Of a DNA stretch of 64,000 bases, positions 28,366 to 36,661 are shown piece after piece. Numbering within the stretch: the first letter of the stretch is position 1; each line of letters begins with the position of its first letter. The DNA lies in the NCBI RefSeq assembly GCF_965221685.1, contig NZ_OZ244907.1. The stretch is one strand, 5' to 3'. The DNA is from Palauibacter sp022826685 (GTDB taxonomy: Bacteria > Gemmatimonadota > Gemmatimonadetes > Palauibacterales > Palauibacteraceae). The notes beneath the pieces were generated by a model. The model saw only the letters and a list, made by a program, of their open reading frames with translations. It searched no databases and was not told the DNA's origin. Both the position numbers and the translations under genes were made by a program.

Positions 28366-29227
28366 GCAAGAGCCAACCGCCGCCGGCCTCGAGCCTCTCC
28401 ACGCGGAAGAGGGGCGCGAAGGGGATGAAGCCCTCGCCCGCGCCCTCGCGCTCGTCCGCTTTCTGCGCGTCCGCTGTCCCTGGGACGCGAAGCAGACGCC
28501 GCAGACGCTCCGCCCGTATCTCCTCGAGGAGGCGCACGAAGTCGCGGACGCGATCCGGGCGGGAGACGACGGAGACCTGTCGGGAGAACTCGGCGACCTG
28601 CTCTTGAATGTCGCCTTCCAGATCGTGCTCGCCGAAGAGCGCGGCGCCTTCGGGGCCGCCGACGTCGTCGAAGCGCTAGAGGCGAAGATGGAGGCCCGCC
28701 ACCCGCACGTGTACGGCGATGCCGACGCCCCGCCCGACTGGGAGTCGCTCAAGGCCGCGGAACGCGAGACTGCGGGCGATCCATTCGACGGCGTCTCGGC
28801 CGGGCTCGACCCGCTCAGCCGCGCGGCACGCGTTCAGGAGCGGATGGCCGGGTTCGGGTTCGACTGGCCCGATCTCGCGGGTCCCATGGAGAAGGTGCGC
28901 GAAGAGACGGCGGAACTCGAGCACGCGGCGGCCGAGCACGCGGCGGCCGAAGACCCGTCCGGGTCTCCCGGACCGGCCGCGCCGCCCCGCATCGGGGAGG
29001 CGAGCCCGGAGGTCGTCGAGGAGGTCGGGGATCTGCTCTTCGCGGTGGTGAACGCCTCGCGGTGGGCCGGCGCTCATCCGGCCAACGCGCTTCTCGGGGC
29101 GGTCGAGAAATTCGAGCGCCGCTGTCGGCGCATGATCGATCTCGCGGAGAGCCGCGGCCTCGAGTGGAAGGGCGCGGATCTCGCGACGCTCGACGCCGTG
29201 TGGGAGGAAGTGAAGGCCGACGAATAA
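28364..29227 (+). CDS. mazG: MazG family nucleoside triphosphate pyrophosphohydrolase
   Basis: Removes pyrophosphate from (d)NTPs, a house-cleaning role. 287 residues from the ATG at 28364. Two MazG repeats are visible: CPWDAKQTPQTLRPYLLEEAHEV with EELGD-type LSGELGDLLLNV, and a second with VVEEVGDLLFAVVNASR. The acidic EExxE and ExxD motifs bind magnesium. An Ala/Glu repeat (HAAAEHAAAE) links the two. The start is divergent from alr with essentially no intergenic space, so one of the two starts is probably internal. Confidence 0.9.
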   Translation: MQEPTAAGLEPLHAEEGREGDEALARALALVRFLRVRCPWDAKQTPQTLRPYLLEEAHEVADAIRAGDDGDLSGELGDLLLNVAFQIVLAEERGAFGAADVVEALEAKMEARHPHVYGDADAPPDWESLKAAERETAGDPFDGVSAGLDPLSRAARVQERMAGFGFDWPDLAGPMEKVREETAELEHAAAEHAAAEDPSGSPGPAAPPRIGEASPEVVEEVGDLLFAVVNASRWAGAHPANALLGAVEKFERRCRRMIDLAESRGLEWKGADLATLDAVWEEVKADE

Positions 29228-29247
29228 AACGGACGACCCGCCGCCGC

Positions 29248-29985
29248 TCAGGCGGAGTCGCCGTCGCGATCCGGCGCGCGGACCGGGCGGGCGATGTCCG
29301 TGAGTTCGTAGATGTTGCAGACCCGCCACGCGGTCTCGCTGCCGGCTCCGGTCCCCGGCGCCATCTCGACGGGGGCGAGGATCCTCCGGTAGGCCTCGCC
29401 CTCGAAGGCATCGAGCCGCTCCCAGGCATCGGGGAGGCCGGAACTCTCCAGCACCTTCACCGCGACCCGGTCGCCGGAACTTCCGGGGACGAACCCGGGA
29501 TAGCCCTGCCGCGCCGCCCACCCGCGGTCGTGCAGCGTGCCCTCCACCGTCCCTTCCACCCAGCGCCCGACGAGCGCCGCCACGTGATGATGGTTGTTCT
29601 CGCCGGGGAGAAGGGACCCGTACACGGCCAGACGCCGCTCCGGATGGTCGAGCAGGGCTTCGATCAGCCGTTCGAGGATCGGTTCGAGATACCCGCGCAG
29701 CGCCGCAGCGCCTCCTTCCGCGCCCGGTTCGGCCAGGAGCGCTTCGAGTTCCGCCAGCGCTCCGGCCGCGTCCGACCGACGCTCCTCGCCCGGCCGACGC
29801 TCCTCGCCCGGCCGGCGGTCCGCGCCCGGCAGGACTTTCGCAAGCTCCTCGAACCCGGAAAGCAGGGCGCCGAGGCGGTCGAAGCTGCCTTCGGACGCGA
29901 GCCGCGCTTCGTTGAGGCGGGCGAGGGCGCCCCGCAGGACGGCCGGGTCGCGGACCGGGCCCGGCTCCGGGCCGTCCGCGGTCAC
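29248..29985 (-). CDS. Gamma-glutamylcyclotransferase (AIG2-like) family protein
   Basis: GTG at 29985 overlaps the previous stop (GTGA); 245 residues. The C-terminal 125 residues carry the family's YGSLLPGENNHH loop and a LDAFEGEAYRR segment corresponding to the conserved acid and the domain end. The N-terminal 110 residues are helical and of unknown role, with a repeated PGEERR coded by a tandem duplication near 29781-29815. The substrate cannot be told from sequence: the family includes glutathione-derived and other gamma-glutamyl amines. Confidence 0.75.
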   Translation of the reverse strand: MTADGPEPGPVRDPAVLRGALARLNEARLASEGSFDRLGALLSGFEELAKVLPGADRRPGEERRPGEERRSDAAGALAELEALLAEPGAEGGAAALRGYLEPILERLIEALLDHPERRLAVYGSLLPGENNHHHVAALVGRWVEGTVEGTLHDRGWAARQGYPGFVPGSSGDRVAVKVLESSGLPDAWERLDAFEGEAYRRILAPVEMAPGTGAGSETAWRVCNIYELTDIARPVRAPDRDGDSA

Positions 29986-30941
29986 GGTCCTTCCCGGGGC
30001 CGCTGCCGAAGGAACTCCCGCACGCCCTCCCAGAACGACGCCGGTTTCTCGATGAACGGAAAGTGCCCCGATCCATCGACCCGAATCAGGCGACTGTCCG
30101 GCAGGGCTCCGTCGATCGCTTCCACCATCTCCATCGGGATCGGATCCTGCGCACCGTGCACGATGAGCACCGGGACCTCGATCTCGCCGAGACGGTCCCA
30201 GAAGTCGAGCCCCTGGAGCGGCGTCATGAGCAGGGTCGCGACGAGCTGCCCCTGGCTCGCCGTCCGCTCGTGCAGGGAGAGGCGAAGCAGGCTGTCCGCC
30301 ACGCCGGCGTCCGCGAACGTCCCGCGGAAGACGTGGAAGAAGACCCGGCTGATGGCTTCCGCGTCCCGCGCCGCGAACTCCGGCGTCCCCCGAATCGAGT
30401 CGATGGCCGCGAGGTCGGCCGAATCCCGTCGGGCCAACTGGTTCTCGTCGGTCTGCTCGCGAAACCGGCTGCCCGGCTCGACGGGCGCGACGAGGATGAG
30501 CGCCGTCAGCCGCTCGGGGCGTTCCATGGCGTAGAGGAGGGCCGGAATCGCTCCCCACGAGTGCGCGAGCAGCGTGACCTTCTCGCGTTGCGCGACGTGT
30601 TCCCGGATCCGGTCGATGTCCGTGAGGTAGCGCTCCATCGAGAGGCTCGCGGCATTCACCACGGCCCTCGACGCTCCCAGGCCCCGCTGGTCGTAGAAGA
30701 TGACCTGGTGCGTCTCGGCCAGCGGCTCGAACCACGGACGAAGGTAGGAATGGTCGAGACCCGGTCCGCCGTGCACGACGACGACGGGTTCCCCGGCCCC
30801 GACCGCCTGGTAGAAGAGTTCCGCCTCGAAGACAGGGAGCGAGCCGGCCCGGGTCGGCGGGCCCGCTTCGGAGGCCGGGGCGCCGCACCCCGCCGCGAGG
30901 GCCGCGAGGACGGCGAGACCGAAGGCGGGGCGGGCTGTCAG
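29982..30941 (-). CDS. Alpha/beta-hydrolase lipoprotein, proline iminopeptidase-like
   Basis: Hydrolase with the S33-type VVHGGPGLDHSYLRP, oxyanion QRGLGAS, nucleophile elbow LLAHSWGA, acid in VHGAQDPIPM and His in GSGHFPF. A lipoprotein signal (LAALAAGC) directly precedes the domain, so the enzyme is probably anchored in the envelope. No ATG, GTG or TTG exists between the upstream MOSC-frame overlap and the signal peptide; the only sensible start is CTG at 30941, which overlaps the MOSC stop as CTGA. That gives 319 residues. Function is secure at family level, the start is inferred. Confidence 0.82.
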   Translation of the reverse strand: MTARPAFGLAVLAALAAGCGAPASEAGPPTRAGSLPVFEAELFYQAVGAGEPVVVVHGGPGLDHSYLRPWFEPLAETHQVIFYDQRGLGASRAVVNAASLSMERYLTDIDRIREHVAQREKVTLLAHSWGAIPALLYAMERPERLTALILVAPVEPGSRFREQTDENQLARRDSADLAAIDSIRGTPEFAARDAEAISRVFFHVFRGTFADAGVADSLLRLSLHERTASQGQLVATLLMTPLQGLDFWDRLGEIEVPVLIVHGAQDPIPMEMVEAIDGALPDSRLIRVDGSGHFPFIEKPASFWEGVREFLRQRPREGP

Positions 30942-31408
30942 GATTCCCAGGCCACCGCATCGCCGAGGGCGAGGGGGCCGCCCTCGATCACCATCCCGTA
31001 CGCGCCGCCGCGCCAGTCGGGCGCGAGCGCCTCCTTGAGCCCGGGCGCCGCGTCCTCCATGCGCTCGCACGGCAGCGTCTCGCCGCGAATGCGGATGCGA
31101 CAGCCGGCGATCCGCAGCACCCGGTCCGCCGTCTCGCTGAAGTCGACGCCCCGCACGAGCAGGTTGGCCCGGCGCGCATCCGGCGCCAGATCGACACCGA
31201 CCTCCCGCGTCGCCGCCTCCCACGCGTCCGCGTCGAGGATCGTCACCTGGCGGTAGCCGCCGCGGTCGACGTTTCCCTCCAACCCCTTCCCCGCCACGAG
31301 CGTGGCTTCCGGGACCGGCTCCATCGGGCCCTTCCGCGCCGACTTGAGCCAGATCGCCTCGAGCCGCGCCGATCCGGAGCCGGCGGGCCCCGCGGTGGAC
31401 TCAGCCAT
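30938..31408 (-). CDS. MOSC domain protein
   Basis: 156 residues. MOSC domains bind sulfur or molybdenum-cofactor species; examples are the C-termini of molybdenum cofactor sulfurases and YiiM. Visible segments are GLEGNVDRGGYRQVTI, the LLVRGVDF core and the C-terminal LPCERM with the conserved cysteine, then a GGAYGMVIEGG strand. There is no adjacent molybdenum gene. It starts inside the end of the upstream gene (8-nt overlap). Confidence 0.82.
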   Translation of the reverse strand: MAESTAGPAGSGSARLEAIWLKSARKGPMEPVPEATLVAGKGLEGNVDRGGYRQVTILDADAWEAATREVGVDLAPDARRANLLVRGVDFSETADRVLRIAGCRIRIRGETLPCERMEDAAPGLKEALAPDWRGGAYGMVIEGGPLALGDAVAWES

Positions 31409-32090
31409 CGGTCACCTCCAGCGTGGAAAAGTGCAGGTTGAGGCCGTGGTTGACCCTCAGCCCCACGACGCCGTCCACGTGCTGCCCCGTTCTCGCCGTC
31501 CGGAACACCTCCTGCTCGTTCACGCCGAAGATCACCTCCTCCTCGCCGGCCTCCACGAAGAGGACGTTCTTCGCCGTCGCCGCGCCCTCCTCCCGCGCCG
31601 CCCAGGTGACGACCGCCTCGTGCTTCGTCCAGTCGAGGAGGGTGGAGGTCTCGTCGCCATCCCGGCGCTTCACGATCACGCTCCCGTCCGCCCGGATGAG
31701 GAGGTAGGTGTAGGCCTGGCCATCTCCCTCGAGATCCGTGCCGCCGATGAAGACGCCGAACCCTTCGTTCAGGCCTTCGGGGTCGAACAGGAAGACGGTG
31801 GACTCGACGCGGAAGTCGCCGTCGGCCCGGGTCTCGGGATCGTAGAAGATGCCCGCCGGCCCCGTCGTGACGTGCCAGCCGGGCGGCATCTCCTGGAGGG
31901 CCTCCACGCCGTCGCCTCCGTGATCGGTGCGGGCGAGCCAGCCCTCGGGCGGCGGCAGCTTGTCTTCCTGGGCGGCGGCGGCGAGGGGAAGCAGGGCCAG
32001 GCATGCGATGGCCAGGCGCCCCGCAGCGCCCGCGACGAGCCCACGCCCGACGCGCCCGCCTCGGAGGCGAGATTTCAAATGATACGGCAT
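31401..32090 (-). CDS. Secreted concanavalin-like (LamG/DUF1080-type) protein
   Basis: 229 residues from ATG 32090, which has GGAG 11 nt upstream; a longer frame to 32156 is possible but adds no recognisable sequence. A basic N-terminus and hydrophobic stretch end in LAAAAQ, a signal peptide. The mature part is beta-rich with GFGVFIGGTDLEGDGQAYTY and a repeated strand pattern ending HFSTLEV, as in LamG or DUF1080 jelly-rolls that bind or cleave sugars. No catalytic residues could be fixed. Role unknown. Confidence 0.6.
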   Translation of the reverse strand: MPYHLKSRLRGGRVGRGLVAGAAGRLAIACLALLPLAAAAQEDKLPPPEGWLARTDHGGDGVEALQEMPPGWHVTTGPAGIFYDPETRADGDFRVESTVFLFDPEGLNEGFGVFIGGTDLEGDGQAYTYLLIRADGSVIVKRRDGDETSTLLDWTKHEAVVTWAAREEGAATAKNVLFVEAGEEEVIFGVNEQEVFRTARTGQHVDGVVGLRVNHGLNLHFSTLEVTDG

Positions 32091-32190
32091 CTTCGGTGTC
32101 ACTCCGATTTCGGATCCGGTTCGAGTCTCCAGACGGGGGCTCGCAGCCCACGGCAAAGCCGTGCTGCGGCCCGCGTGGGCGGCATGATAG

Positions 32191-33141
32191 TCACTCCGGC
32201 GGCGAATCGCAGGACTCGCAGCGCGTGAGCCGGAGCGCGACGATTTCGGGCGGCACGAGGAAGCGCACGCCGAGCCGGCTCGTCCCCACCCCGGTCGTCA
32301 CGAAGAGGTGCCGTCCGTCCTCCACCACGTGACCCGCCGCGTATCGGTCCCCGAAACGCGAGGGGGTGATCCCGGGACCCACGAACGGGATGATGACCTG
32401 TCCGCCGTGCGTGTGTCCGGCCAGCGTCAGGGAGGCCCGAGCCGGCACCTCCGGGAAGATGTCGGGGTTGTGCGTGACGACGATCACGGGCTCCCCGGGA
32501 CGGACCCCGTCGAGCACCTCCTCGACCGACGGATGGCCCGTCCAGAAGTCCGCGACACCCGCGATCCAGACGTCGTGGCCGCGTACGCGCGCGCGCTGGC
32601 CCCGGTTGTCGAGCACGGTGATCCCGGCCCCGGAGAGCGCCTCCTCCACGCGCTCGGCCGACAGCCAGCGGTCGTGGTTCCCGAGCACCGCGAACACGCC
32701 ATGGCGGGCGTCGAGGGCGGCGAGATCCTCGGCGATCTCCTCCGGCGGCACGAACCGGCCGCCCATGACGTTGTCGATCGTCAGATCGCCGGCGATGAGC
32801 ACGAGGTCCGGGAGCGTCTCGTTCACCCGTCGCACGACGCGGCGCAGGTTGTCCCGGCCGTTCCGCGGCGAGCCCACGTGCAGGTCGGCGATGAGGGCGA
32901 TGCGGGTCTCCTCCCCCTCGGGCCATCCCGGCACCTCGAGGTCGGTCCGGTTGACGACCAGCCGGCCGGGCTCCCACCAGAACGCCCACGCGGCGAGCAC
33001 GACCGCGGTCGCGAGAAGGAGAAGGAGCATCCAGCCCGTCCAGCCGGCGCGCGGTCGCCGCAGCCCTACGATCCGCCGCCCCCGGTCCCGGTCCCCTCGG
33101 CCCCGCCCCCGGCGCCCCCGGCCCCGCTCCCGTCGATCCAC
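32191..33141 (-). CDS. YaeI-like membrane-anchored metallophosphoesterase
   Basis: Two-metal phosphoesterase with ALIADLHVGS, LVLIAGDLTID, VLGNHDRW, VVTHNPD and LAGHTHGGQV in order, the layout of YaeI-type enzymes; members act on lipids such as UDP-diacylglucosamine or unknown phosphoesters. One membrane helix at about residues 36-56. The ATG at 33141 overlaps the DUF885 gene by 76 nt and begins with an Arg/Gly-rich run; an ATG at 33030 would give 279 residues starting at the helix. Neither has an SD. The basic residues before the helix slightly favour the longer form. Confidence 0.85.
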   Translation of the reverse strand: MDRRERGRGRRGRGRGDRDRGRRIVGLRRPRAGWTGWMLLLLLATAVVLAAWAFWWEPGRLVVNRTDLEVPGWPEGEETRIALIADLHVGSPRNGRDNLRRVVRRVNETLPDLVLIAGDLTIDNVMGGRFVPPEEIAEDLAALDARHGVFAVLGNHDRWLSAERVEEALSGAGITVLDNRGQRARVRGHDVWIAGVADFWTGHPSVEEVLDGVRPGEPVIVVTHNPDIFPEVPARASLTLAGHTHGGQVIIPFVGPGITPSRFGDRYAAGHVVEDGRHLFVTTGVGTSRLGVRFLVPPEIVALRLTRCESCDSPPE

Positions 33142-34907
33142 GCATCGACCTGCCCCTCAAGCACGACCATGGGCACGGACCCGTTCCGCAGCACGACATC
33201 ATGGAAGCGGCGGATGTCGAAGCCGTCTCCGAGCGCATCTTCCGCCCGGACCCGCAGGTCGAGCAGTTTGCGCTTCCCCATCTGGTAGGCGAGCGCCTGC
33301 CCCGGCAGGTCCGTGGAATAGCGCAGCGACTCCGTCGCGATCTGGGTTTCCGATTCGAGCGTGTTCTCGCGCATGAACTGCCGTGCCTCCTCCAGGGTCA
33401 TGCCGAAATGGTTCATCCCCGGATCCACCACGAGCCGGGTCGCGAGGAAGCTCTCCAGGATATAGAAGCCATACTCGCTGTACAGGTCCTCGTACACGCC
33501 CGCCTCGAACCCCAGAAACGACGCGTAGGAGCCCCAGCCCTCGGTGTAGGCCGTGTACGAGGTGTTTCGCCGATAGTCCGGCAGCGTCTCGCTCTCGCGC
33601 TGGCCCGCGATCTGGAAGTGGTGCCCGGAGATCAGTTCGTGGAGCGAGATCGAGGCGAGCCCCAGCCAACTCCGCTGATCCAGATTCGAGCCGTTGTAGT
33701 AGTAGACGCCGGTCGGTTCCGCGGGGGTGGGCGCGGCGTAGTAGCCGTACGTCATCGCCGGCTCGAGTTCGGGCGCGAGCCGCCTCGCGTCCCACGGGGC
33801 CTCGGGGACGCCGAGGAAGTAGTCGTCGATGCGCTCGAGCATCCGGGTCGACGCGGCCAGCAGACGCTCACGCACCTCTTCGTGGGACGCCGGGAAGTAG
33901 CGCGGGTCCGACTTCAGGTGCGCATGGAATTCATCCGCGCTCCCCTCCCAGCCCAGGCGGTCGCGGATCTCCGCCATGCGGGCGCGAAACTCGGCGAGGA
34001 GTTCGTGGCCGGCCGCCTGCACCTCCTCCGGCGTCACCTCCATCGTCGTGTGGAAGCGGGTCAGATAGAGGTAGTAGTCGCGGCCCTCCGGATACTGCGA
34101 GAGACCGACCCCGGCCGGCGCGCGCGTCGCGTACGGCCCTTCCAGGAAGGCGGCGAGTTCCTCGAGCGCCGGGTTGATGGAATCGCGGACGATCTCGCCG
34201 ATGCGGGCCGTTGCCTCGGCCACCCGGCCGGCGTCCAGCGCGGAGCTGCGATCCACGGGGAGCGCGAAGGGACCGCCGTCGGCCTCCCCCGCCGTCGCGC
34301 GCACGAGCTGGACGACCGGCGTGAGGTTCGGGCTCGGCACGATGAAGTCGCGTTCGAACTGCCCCCGTACGTAATCCTCGAGATCGCGCACGTGCGACGG
34401 AACCTGCTCGACGAGCGCCACGAAACGGTCGAGGTCCGCCTCATCCTCGAGCGGGAGGAGGGGGAAGATCTGGCTGTAGCCGCGGAGGACGCTCGAATAC
34501 GGGGTGAGGACGCTCCGGAGCCAGAAGTACCGGTGCCCCTCGACGGCCATCTCCGCCTGCCAGACCAGCGTCTCCAGCGTGACGCGCTCATCGGCCGGGA
34601 GCGCCGCCGCGTCGATGGCGAGCGCGCGGTCGAGCTGCCGCTGGAAGAACGCGGCCCGATCCTCCGCCGCCTCGTAGCCGAGCGCGGGGAGCCGCTCCAC
34701 GTCCAGCCCCTCCCGCAGGCGGATGACGGGGTTCGTCTCCAGATCCCGGACCCACGCCGAATCGAGCAGCGCCTCCAGCCCCGCCGAGGCCCGCTCCGAC
34801 GCCGCTGCACCGCCACCGGACCCGTCGCGTTCGTCGACGGGAGCGCCACATGAGGCCGTCCACGCCACCAGCAACATCGAGACACCGGATGCGTGCCGGG
34901 CTCTCAT
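33066..34907 (-). CDS. DUF885 family lipoprotein, probable metal-dependent peptidase-like
   Basis: 613 residues, common in envelope-rich genomes of this type. The signal peptide ends near WTASC (cysteine 20), a likely lipid anchor. The family's central motif appears as LHELISGHHFQIAGQ, resembling a zinc-binding HExxGHH arrangement. The C-terminus carries a Gly/Ser run (GAGGAGGGAEGTGTGGGGS) that overlaps the next gene. No substrate is known for the family. The ATG start is coupled to the preceding small gene by an ATGA overlap. Confidence 0.85.
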   Translation of the reverse strand: MRARHASGVSMLLVAWTASCGAPVDERDGSGGGAAASERASAGLEALLDSAWVRDLETNPVIRLREGLDVERLPALGYEAAEDRAAFFQRQLDRALAIDAAALPADERVTLETLVWQAEMAVEGHRYFWLRSVLTPYSSVLRGYSQIFPLLPLEDEADLDRFVALVEQVPSHVRDLEDYVRGQFERDFIVPSPNLTPVVQLVRATAGEADGGPFALPVDRSSALDAGRVAEATARIGEIVRDSINPALEELAAFLEGPYATRAPAGVGLSQYPEGRDYYLYLTRFHTTMEVTPEEVQAAGHELLAEFRARMAEIRDRLGWEGSADEFHAHLKSDPRYFPASHEEVRERLLAASTRMLERIDDYFLGVPEAPWDARRLAPELEPAMTYGYYAAPTPAEPTGVYYYNGSNLDQRSWLGLASISLHELISGHHFQIAGQRESETLPDYRRNTSYTAYTEGWGSYASFLGFEAGVYEDLYSEYGFYILESFLATRLVVDPGMNHFGMTLEEARQFMRENTLESETQIATESLRYSTDLPGQALAYQMGKRKLLDLRVRAEDALGDGFDIRRFHDVVLRNGSVPMVVLEGQVDAWIDGSGAGGAGGGAEGTGTGGGGS

Positions 34908-35068
34908 CGATCCCGGTCCTCCCTGATCAAGACCGTGCTGTCCGTCTGCGGCGTGCCGGCGGTCGTCGCCGCCAACTCCTTGGCCCGCGCGAAGAACTCC
35001 GCCGCCCGCCGGCGCTTAAGGATCAGCGAGACCTCAGATGTGGTGAGCTTCATGGGGGGATTCGTCAT
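34904..35068 (-). CDS. Small protein related to the neighbouring 2-helix membrane protein
   Basis: 54 residues from ATG 35068, preceded by GGAGG 11 nt upstream, starting 4 nt after the next gene's stop. The segment KLTTSEVSLILKRRRAAEFF matches TLTASQVSQILKRAAEI of the upstream gene, so the two share an N-terminal helical motif. After about residue 27 the similarity ends. It may be a shortened duplicate. Stop overlaps the DUF885 start (ATGA), so it is probably translated. Function unknown. Confidence 0.55.
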   Translation of the reverse strand: MTNPPMKLTTSEVSLILKRRRAAEFFARAKELAATTAGTPQTDSTVLIREDRDR

Positions 35069-35072
35069 TGTT

Positions 35073-35714
35073 TCAGCGGCCTCCGGCCTCGAGTTGTGGG
35101 ATGTCGTCCTCCGCCTCCTCCTCCCGAGGGCCAAAGCGGACGAGGAGTCCGCCGATGACCGAGGTGAGAATCCAGCAGAGCAAGGTCAAGATAAACCCCT
35201 CGAACCCACCCGCGGAGATGATCAGCGTCGACACGAACCAGAGGGCGAAGTTCTGGAGCTGGAAGTCGAGCAGGCTGCCGCGCTTCATGGCCTGCACGGC
35301 ACGCAGTATGAGGTAGATCGCCGTGGCGCCGGATCCCGCGATGGCGCCTCCGAGCGAGCTCGCGAACAGCAACCCGAAGGCCGCACCGACCGCCCCACCC
35401 GCGATGATGCGTCCGGGAGAGGGGGAGGCCGGGTTCCCGCCAGGGGGGGCGCCGACAGCCGGAGGTGCAGGCTCCGGAACCGGGACCGGCATCTGCTCCG
35501 CGACCAGTTCCGCGATCGCCGTTCGTGTCGCGCGCGGATCGATCCCCGCCTCGCCGGCGATCCGCTCCAGCTCCTCGACGGTCATCGAATCGCCTCGGGC
35601 GTCGATCTCCGCCGCCCGCTTCAGGATCTGCGAGACCTGCGAGGCGGTGAGCGTCGCGGGAGAACCGTGGGCCGGGGACTCGTCGGGTGCGGGCGGCTCG
35701 GTCATGTCGCTCAC
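35073..35714 (-). CDS. Unknown membrane protein with N-terminal helical motif
   Basis: I use GTG 35714: it overlaps the preceding stop (GTGA) and has GGGAGG 6 nt upstream, better than ATG 35705. 213 residues: a helical region with TASQVSQILKRAAEI and MTVEELERIAGEAGIDP (about 22-75), a Pro/Val-rich linker, a glycine-rich membrane hairpin (about 105-135), a second membrane pair (about 150-190) and an acidic tail. It reads like a small regulator domain fused to a membrane module, but I do not recognise a named family. Confidence 0.65.
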   Translation of the reverse strand: MSDMTEPPAPDESPAHGSPATLTASQVSQILKRAAEIDARGDSMTVEELERIAGEAGIDPRATRTAIAELVAEQMPVPVPEPAPPAVGAPPGGNPASPSPGRIIAGGAVGAAFGLLFASSLGGAIAGSGATAIYLILRAVQAMKRGSLLDFQLQNFALWFVSTLIISAGGFEGFILTLLCWILTSVIGGLLVRFGPREEEAEDDIPQLEAGGR

Positions 35715-36661
35715 GGCACGCCTCCCGCGAGGATGGTGGCCAAGCTGGACGGATCCAGGTTCCCCCCGGACACGATGCAGACAATTTTGTCCCCCTTCAC
35801 CGCGCCCGACAGGGCGGCCGCGACCGAGGAAGCGCCGGCCCCCTCGGCCACCACGCGGTTGCGGGCCGTGAGCAGTCGGATCGCGTCGGCAGTGTCCCGG
35901 AGCGTGATTTCGGCCGAACCCGCCAGGAGATCCTCCGCCAGTTCCCACATGGCGGGTTCCACGTGCGGACCCCCGATTCCATCGACGAAAGAGGGCGTAT
36001 AGGAGATCGAGACGGCGCGGCCCGCCCGCAGTGATTCCGCGAACGGGGCCTGGCCCGTCACCTCGGACGCGAAGACGGGCACGTTCGGCGCGACGGCCCG
36101 CATCCCCGCCGCGATCCCGCACGCGAGTCCGCCGCCTCCGAAGGGGACGATGACGGCGTCCACGTCGGGAAGATCCTCGATCAGTTCGAGGGCGATGGTT
36201 CCGTTCCCCGCCATCACGTCGCGGTCCATGAAGGCGTGGACGAACCGCCCGTCCATTCCGTCGAAGCGCCGCGTGCGGAAGACCTCGAACCAGGAGGCGA
36301 CGGAGGTCTTCACGGCCGTCGCGCCGAGTCGGGCGATCGCGTCGAGCTTGAGCCGCGGCGCCGTCTCCGGGACGACGACCGAGCACGGGACGCCGAGACG
36401 CCGCGCGTTCCAGGCGACGCCCTGCGCCATGTTCCCCGCGCTCGCCGTCCACACCCCCGCCTCCAACTCCGCGGGCGGGATGAGGCCGATCGCGTTCGCC
36501 GACCCCCGGATCTTGAACGAGCCGATCGGCTGCAGGTTTTCGAGCTTGAGCCAGATCTCGGGCCCCTCGTCGACGCCGAGGCGGATGAGCGGCGAGCGGA
36601 GCGCCGCCGCGTAGACCCGTTCGCGCGCCGCCTCGATCTCCGGCAGGCCGGGAGGCTTCAC
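35711..36661 (-). CDS. Threonine/serine dehydratase-like PLP enzyme
   Basis: Fold type II PLP enzyme of the threonine ammonia-lyase/serine racemase group. 316 residues without a regulatory ACT domain, as in catabolic forms. The PLP lysine is Lys50 in IGSFKIRG, and the phosphate loop GGGGLACG and the SGGN near the C-terminus are intact. The stop overlaps the next gene, and the start overlaps the cystathionine enzyme gene by ATGA. Paired with that enzyme it could deaminate threonine or serine to 2-oxo acids. Confidence 0.85.
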   Translation of the reverse strand: MKPPGLPEIEAARERVYAAALRSPLIRLGVDEGPEIWLKLENLQPIGSFKIRGSANAIGLIPPAELEAGVWTASAGNMAQGVAWNARRLGVPCSVVVPETAPRLKLDAIARLGATAVKTSVASWFEVFRTRRFDGMDGRFVHAFMDRDVMAGNGTIALELIEDLPDVDAVIVPFGGGGLACGIAAGMRAVAPNVPVFASEVTGQAPFAESLRAGRAVSISYTPSFVDGIGGPHVEPAMWELAEDLLAGSAEITLRDTADAIRLLTARNRVVAEGAGASSVAAALSGAVKGDKIVCIVSGGNLDPSSLATILAGGVP

